A DNA stretch of 64,000 nt from an uncultured Pseudodesulfovibrio sp. (GTDB taxonomy: Bacteria; Desulfobacterota; Desulfovibrionia; Desulfovibrionales; Desulfovibrionaceae), in NCBI RefSeq assembly GCF_963664965.1, contig NZ_OY761823.1, positions 878,001 through 942,000 on the forward strand, in the 5' to 3' direction. Below, piece by piece: positions 60,905 to 64,000 of the stretch (position 1 is its first letter; each line of letters starts with the position of its first letter). The notes below the pieces were generated by a model. The model was not told where the DNA came from. It saw nothing but the letters and a program-made list of their open reading frames with translations, and did no database searches. A program made the translations under genes and the position numbers.

Positions 60905-61570
60905 GGAAATGAAGCCGCCTTCGGCGGGATGATTGTCAGAGGATTTCGCACCCTCCGGGAGCGACTTCTTTCTTGGCTGGGCCGCCCCAAGAAAGAAGCA
61001 AAGAAGCTCGGCTTTTGCAGAACTTCACCGCCTTGTATCTTCGGAGCCAAGAATCTGATCAAACCGGGCCGCTCCCGAATCCAGTCGCCGGGGACGGCTC
61101 CGGATTCGAAGAGTTGCGGCTTCCGTTTTGTCAGCTTCTAGGCTTCGAAGATAAGGGCTAATGCCGGTCTTCGTGTGGAAGTAAGAATAAAAGGCAAGCA
61201 GGGAAATAAGAAGTGAATTTTCAGGGCCGCACTTGCCTTTCGCTGCCTTAACAACCGAAGTACCCCAATGAGCCAATCAGACCTCACCGACCCTAGAAGC
61301 TGACCAAACAATGGCTGCGGCTTTTTCGAATCACGGAGCCGCTTCGGCGACTTGATTCGGGAGCAGCTTGTTTGGATCAGATTCTTGGATCGGTGAGAGT
61401 CCGGCGGGTAAATCAAGGCAAAGCCGAGCTTTTTGGTACTTTTTGGGGCGGCCCAGCCAAAAAGTACCGCCGTCCGCGTAGGACATGTAAGGAGCGTGCG
61501 CGACTGGATTTTGGCCTTTCCCTTTCGTCTTTTCCCTTTGCCTTTCTTCTCATTCAAAGACAAAAAGCAG
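60905..61570. repeat. Giant imperfect palindromic repeat, unit C
   Basis: A third copy of the 670-bp element, centred near 61217. The segment 61021-61310 matches units A and B with substitutions. The inverted pair GTCAGCTTCT (61130) and AGAAGCTGAC (61304) is present. It begins right after the inverted-repeat arm at 60881 and is more diverged than A and B are from each other. Confidence 0.8.
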
Positions 61571-61575
61571 AAAGG

Positions 61576-61645
61576 GAAACCGCCTTCGGCGGGATGATTA
61601 TCTGAGGATTTCGCATCCTCCAGACGCGACTTCTTTCTTGGGCCA
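61576..61645. repeat. Truncated fourth copy of the palindromic element
   Basis: From CCGCCTTCGGCGGGATGATT (61580) to TTCTTTCTTGG the sequence repeats the left end of unit C (from 60915) at an offset of 665 bases, then stops. It shows that unit C also lay in a tandem array. Confidence 0.75.
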
Positions 61646-61652
61646 GCTCAGT

Positions 61653-61680
61653 CACAAATCCGCTGTCCTGCGGATTTGTG
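61653..61680. repeat. Perfect 11-bp hairpin
   Basis: CACAAATCCGC and GCGGATTTGTG pair around TGTCCT. The right half shares a 17-mer with the insertion in the Rhs remnant at 57833-57913. Confidence 0.75.
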
Positions 61681-61711
61681 GGGTCTTCCCGAAATCGTCC
61701 TCGTCTCCAAC

Positions 61712-61796
61712 CCCTGTCAACCCTCCAAGTTATGCCTTTTTCGCCCGTTTTGGGGGCTTTTTCGCCCGTTTTCGTCCCGGCCCGAAAACCGGGGTT
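61712..61796 (+). repeat. 85-bp inverted repeat arm, upstream of the phage-like gene
   Basis: The partner of 60797-60881 in opposite orientation. It ends 70 bases before the phage-like gene and contains the paired TCGCCCGTTTT words. Confidence 0.85.
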
Positions 61797-61866
61797 ATGG
61801 TTTTCGTCAATTTCCGGCGCGCTTCCGGCAGGGGCAAACCATACGCCGGAACAGGGAGAATTCATC

Positions 61867-62448
61867 ATGGCAACAAGTGTTATCGAAATCTGCAACAACG
61901 CGCTTCTGGACTTGGGCGAAGACGTTATCATGTCGCTGGGCGACGAAAGCAAGGCCGCCGGACTGTGCAATCACCGTTGGCCCGCGGTGCGAGATGCCGT
62001 TTTGCGCGCGCATCCGTGGAATTGCGCCATGGCGCAGGCGGAGCTGGCAGCGGGAAGCGCCGCGCCGCTCTGGAAATGGGAATACAAGTATGTCCTGCCC
62101 ACGGACTTCCTGCGTATCGTCCAGATCGTCGGGCAGGACGGCGGCGACATAGCGGACTGGGAGATTCAGGGCGGCATCATCCTGTGCAACGAACAGGCCC
62201 CCATTTACATCTCCTACGTTCGGCGCGAAACCGATCCCAAGCGGTATGACGCCCTGCTGGACGAGACGTTTTCCGCACGACTGGCCGCGACCCTCGCCTA
62301 TCCGCTGACCGGGTCCACATCTCTGGCTCAGTCGTATTGGAACGTATATCAGGAAAAGCTGGCCGAGGCGCGTGGCGTCGATGCCCGTGAGGGCGTGCCG
62401 GAATCCGTCACGCCCACCAACTGGCTCGGCGCGAAGATGGGCCGGTAG
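61867..62448 (+). CDS. Phage tail-tubular-protein-A-like (T7 gp11-like) protein
   Basis: A protein of 193 residues. It starts MATSVIEICNNALLDLGEDVI and has SKAAGLCNHRWPAVRDAVLRAHPWN, followed by PLWKWEYKYVLPTDFLRIVQI, the pattern of the tail tubular protein A or head-tail adaptor family of short-tailed phages. ATG at 61867 has GGGAG nine bases upstream, so the longer frame is rejected. No other phage gene (terminase, portal, integrase) is in the window, so it is a single remaining gene or part of a small cargo module with the Rhs locus. Confidence 0.75.
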   Translation: MATSVIEICNNALLDLGEDVIMSLGDESKAAGLCNHRWPAVRDAVLRAHPWNCAMAQAELAAGSAAPLWKWEYKYVLPTDFLRIVQIVGQDGGDIADWEIQGGIILCNEQAPIYISYVRRETDPKRYDALLDETFSARLAATLAYPLTGSTSLAQSYWNVYQEKLAEARGVDAREGVPESVTPTNWLGAKMGR

Positions 62449-62485
62449 AAGGTGCGAACATGCCGCTGAAATGCGGTTGAAACAG

Positions 62486-62520
62486 AAAAAGCCCTCAAGG
62501 AGAATACCTTGAGGGCTTTT
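62486..62520. terminator. Bidirectional terminator
   Basis: AAAAAGCCCTCAAGG pairs with CCTTGAGGGCTTTT between the convergent phage-like and PHP-domain genes. Confidence 0.92.
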
Positions 62521-62543
62521 GGCATTTCGATCGTTGTGCGGAG

Positions 62544-63401
62544 CTAGACCGGCAACCCTCTTGACCTGCGGTCTTCTTTCATCTTTTCGAGCAGTTCGTA
62601 AGGGACGCGCAGGCCGCCCTTGCCTTTGCCCAGAGATATTTTCGGCTTGACCGAGCCGTGGAAGTCCGAGCCGCCGCTGGCGAGCAAGCCGAGGCGTTCC
62701 GTCATTTCCTTGTAATCCTTGGTCATGGATTCGCTGTGTTCGGAATAATAGACTTCCATGCCGTCCAGTCCCATGTCCTTCAGGTCGGTGACGAGTTCTT
62801 CAGTCTTCGGCATATCGAGCCCGAGCGCAAAGGGGTGTGCCAGAATGGATGTGGCTCCGATGTTGTTGAGGATATCAAGTGCCTGTTTCGGCTGGAGCTT
62901 GCGTTTGGGGATGTAGGCACGTCCATTGTCGCCCAGCCAGACCTTGAAGGCTTCGTCCACGGACGAGACGACGCCGAGCGACAGCAGTTCCTGAGCGAAA
63001 TGGGGACGGCCGATGGTTCCACCGGCCCGTGCGGCCACGGCTTCATACGTGATGCTGATGCCCTGCTGGCGGAGTTTTTCGACGATTTCACGATTGCGGT
63101 TCTTGCGGCCTTCGATGACCCAGTCGAACGCCTTCTGGAGTTCTTCCGGTTCAGGGGGCAGAAAGAGCGCCACCATATGCATCCAGCCGACGCCTGCCGG
63201 GGATTCGAGGCTCAGTTCACAGCCGGGAATGACCTCGACGCCGTATTCCTTTCCGGCGGCCACGGCCTCGGCAACGCCGCCGAGTGTGTCGTGATCGGTC
63301 AGGGCAATGGCCTTCAGGCCGGTTTCAGCCGCGAGTTTTACCAACTCGGTCGGGGACAGGGTGCCGTCCGAAGCAGTGGAATGGGTATGTAAATCTATCA
63401 T
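62544..63401 (-). CDS. PHP-domain phosphoesterase (YciV/RNase AM type)
   Basis: A protein of 285 residues with the metal-binding motifs of the PHP fold: DLHTHSTASDG at the start, ALTDHDT, a C-E pair in PGCELSLES, and the final GGSDFHG. Close relatives remove phosphates from nucleoside 3',5'-bisphosphates and trim RNA 5' ends. The start at 63401 has GAGG six bases upstream; ATG at 63413 is the alternative. It stands alone. Confidence 0.9.
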   Translation of the reverse strand: MIDLHTHSTASDGTLSPTELVKLAAETGLKAIALTDHDTLGGVAEAVAAGKEYGVEVIPGCELSLESPAGVGWMHMVALFLPPEPEELQKAFDWVIEGRKNRNREIVEKLRQQGISITYEAVAARAGGTIGRPHFAQELLSLGVVSSVDEAFKVWLGDNGRAYIPKRKLQPKQALDILNNIGATSILAHPFALGLDMPKTEELVTDLKDMGLDGMEVYYSEHSESMTKDYKEMTERLGLLASGGSDFHGSVKPKISLGKGKGGLRVPYELLEKMKEDRRSRGLPV

Positions 63402-63513
63402 GGCAAGCCTCATATTCCGGGTTTGATTTCGCGGGCGTGTCAGGTACACTGTCCGCAGAAACGTTGTTTAACAGGACAACGCATATAAGGCAAAGAGACA
63501 GTAAGGAGAAAGC

Positions 63514-63702
63514 ATGACGCTGAAAAAGGAACTCATTGATATATTGGCCTGCCCCAAGTGCAAGGGCAAGGTGGCCGTCACCCCGGGCGAAGACGGGCTG
63601 GCGTGCAGGAAATGCGGGGTGATCTATCCTGTCAGGGACGAGATTCCCATCATGCTCGTGGATCAGGCCGTGCCCGAGAAGGACTGGACCGGTTCGAAGT
63701 AG
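63514..63702 (+). CDS. Trm112-family zinc protein
   Basis: A protein of 62 residues with two zinc-binding cysteine pairs, LACPKCKG and ACRKCGVIYPV, and the family ending RDEIPIMLVDQA. Relatives activate methyltransferases or are small partners of lipid A or sugar pathway enzymes. AAGGAG lies six bases before the ATG. It is divergent from the PHP-domain gene. Confidence 0.92.
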   Translation: MTLKKELIDILACPKCKGKVAVTPGEDGLACRKCGVIYPVRDEIPIMLVDQAVPEKDWTGSK

Positions 63703-63732
63703 TTCGTATAATTTTTTTTTGGGATGAAAATG

Positions 63733-63766
63733 AAGAGGCCCGAAGGTTGAACCTTCGGGCCTCTTT
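63733..63766. terminator. Bidirectional terminator
   Basis: AGAGGCCCGAAGG pairs with CCTTCGGGCCTCT between the convergent Trm112-like and trmI genes. Confidence 0.9.
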
Positions 63767-63775
63767 CCGTAGCGT

Positions 63776-64000
63776 TTATGCGTCTGTCTCCGCAGTGTCG
63801 CCTGTCTCCGGGGTTTCTTCCGGTGCAGGTGCTTTTTCTTCCACCGGTTCCGGCTTGGGAGCGGCCTTGGGCGGTTCCATGTAGCGGGCGAACACGAGGA
63901 AGCCGGTGTGGGCCACCATGCGGTCGTCCGGACGGAGCCTGTCGGGCACGGGTTTCCAGCGGCGCACGAGAATTTCGAGCACCTCAAGGTCTGCGAACGG
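63776..64000 (-). CDS. trmI: tRNA (adenine-N1)-methyltransferase TrmI, C-terminal part (partial)
   Basis: The frame runs off the window edge. The part seen starts [19 protein letters not shown] and continues [22 protein letters not shown], which matches the C-terminal end of the TrmI family. TrmI methylates adenine 58 of tRNA with SAM. A tail of about 30 residues rich in proline, alanine and glutamate follows and is not part of the enzyme fold. Confidence 0.8.
   Translation of the reverse strand, partial: PFADLEVLEILVRRWKPVPDRLRPDDRMVAHTGFLVFARYMEPPKAAPKPEPVEEKAPAPEETPETGDTAETDA

Overview
The window is about 58% GC, with genes closely packed on both strands. It reads as the chromosome of a Desulfovibrionaceae-type sulfate reducer, with Pseudodesulfovibrio or Desulfovibrio as best guess. 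This is inferred from gene content: a TauE/SafE exporter inside a large two-component cluster, an aldehyde:ferredoxin oxidoreductase with a polyferredoxin partner, a TAXI-type TRAP receptor, an NtrY-like kinase next to a DUF4390 protein, and a PEP-synthase-like protein next to a receiver protein. No rRNA, ribosomal protein or sulfate-reduction gene is present to settle the taxonomy.

Layout. 1-5.5 kb: the 3' part of an ABC exporter with a very long insertion in its ATPase, a structured leader before an AhpD-like protein, malic enzyme, and a TAXI receptor lipoprotein. 5.5-7.0 kb: no gene, but two tandem units of about 670 bp, each an imperfect giant palindrome. 7-28 kb: mostly housekeeping genes (sigma-54 activator, RsmB, EamA transporter, RecQ, ArsR with an ArsP-like permease, a kinase-like protein, AI-2E permease, RfaE2, YkgJ, PilZ, PIN-PhoH, MltD, Tex). 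25.5-39.7 kb: a signalling island with a PEP-synthase-like protein, four single-receiver proteins, three histidine kinases, an NtrC-type activator, a TauE/SafE exporter and a membrane protein. A consensus sigma-54 promoter with two upstream repeats lies at its centre. 39.8-57.7 kb: YbaK, a solute-binding protein, tRNA-Phe, AOR with its ferredoxin, a glycosyltransferase, a diguanylate cyclase, an epimerase, NtrY, DUF4390, a stress protein, NhaC, and a translationally coupled operon of two glycosyltransferases around a phosphatase.

57.7-62.5 kb is accessory DNA. Reading on the minus strand there is a short Rhs gene with an in-frame TGA, a small coupled membrane protein, an orphan Rhs core fragment with a different tip, an AT-rich membrane protein, and a third, further decayed Rhs fragment. 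This is the layout of a polymorphic-toxin locus that has stored displaced C-terminal tips with their candidate immunity genes. Next to it lie another copy of the 670-bp palindromic element, a pair of 85-bp inverted repeats, and a lone phage tail-tubular-protein-like gene. 62.5-64 kb returns to ordinary genes (PHP phosphoesterase, Trm112-like, and the end of trmI).

Working together: the 28-39 kb island looks like one regulatory unit. A sigma-54 promoter drives a kinase, three receivers, the exporter and a membrane protein, and the NtrC-type activator encoded a few genes downstream is the obvious candidate to act on it. The Rhs locus would act in competition between neighbouring cells, if it is still functional.
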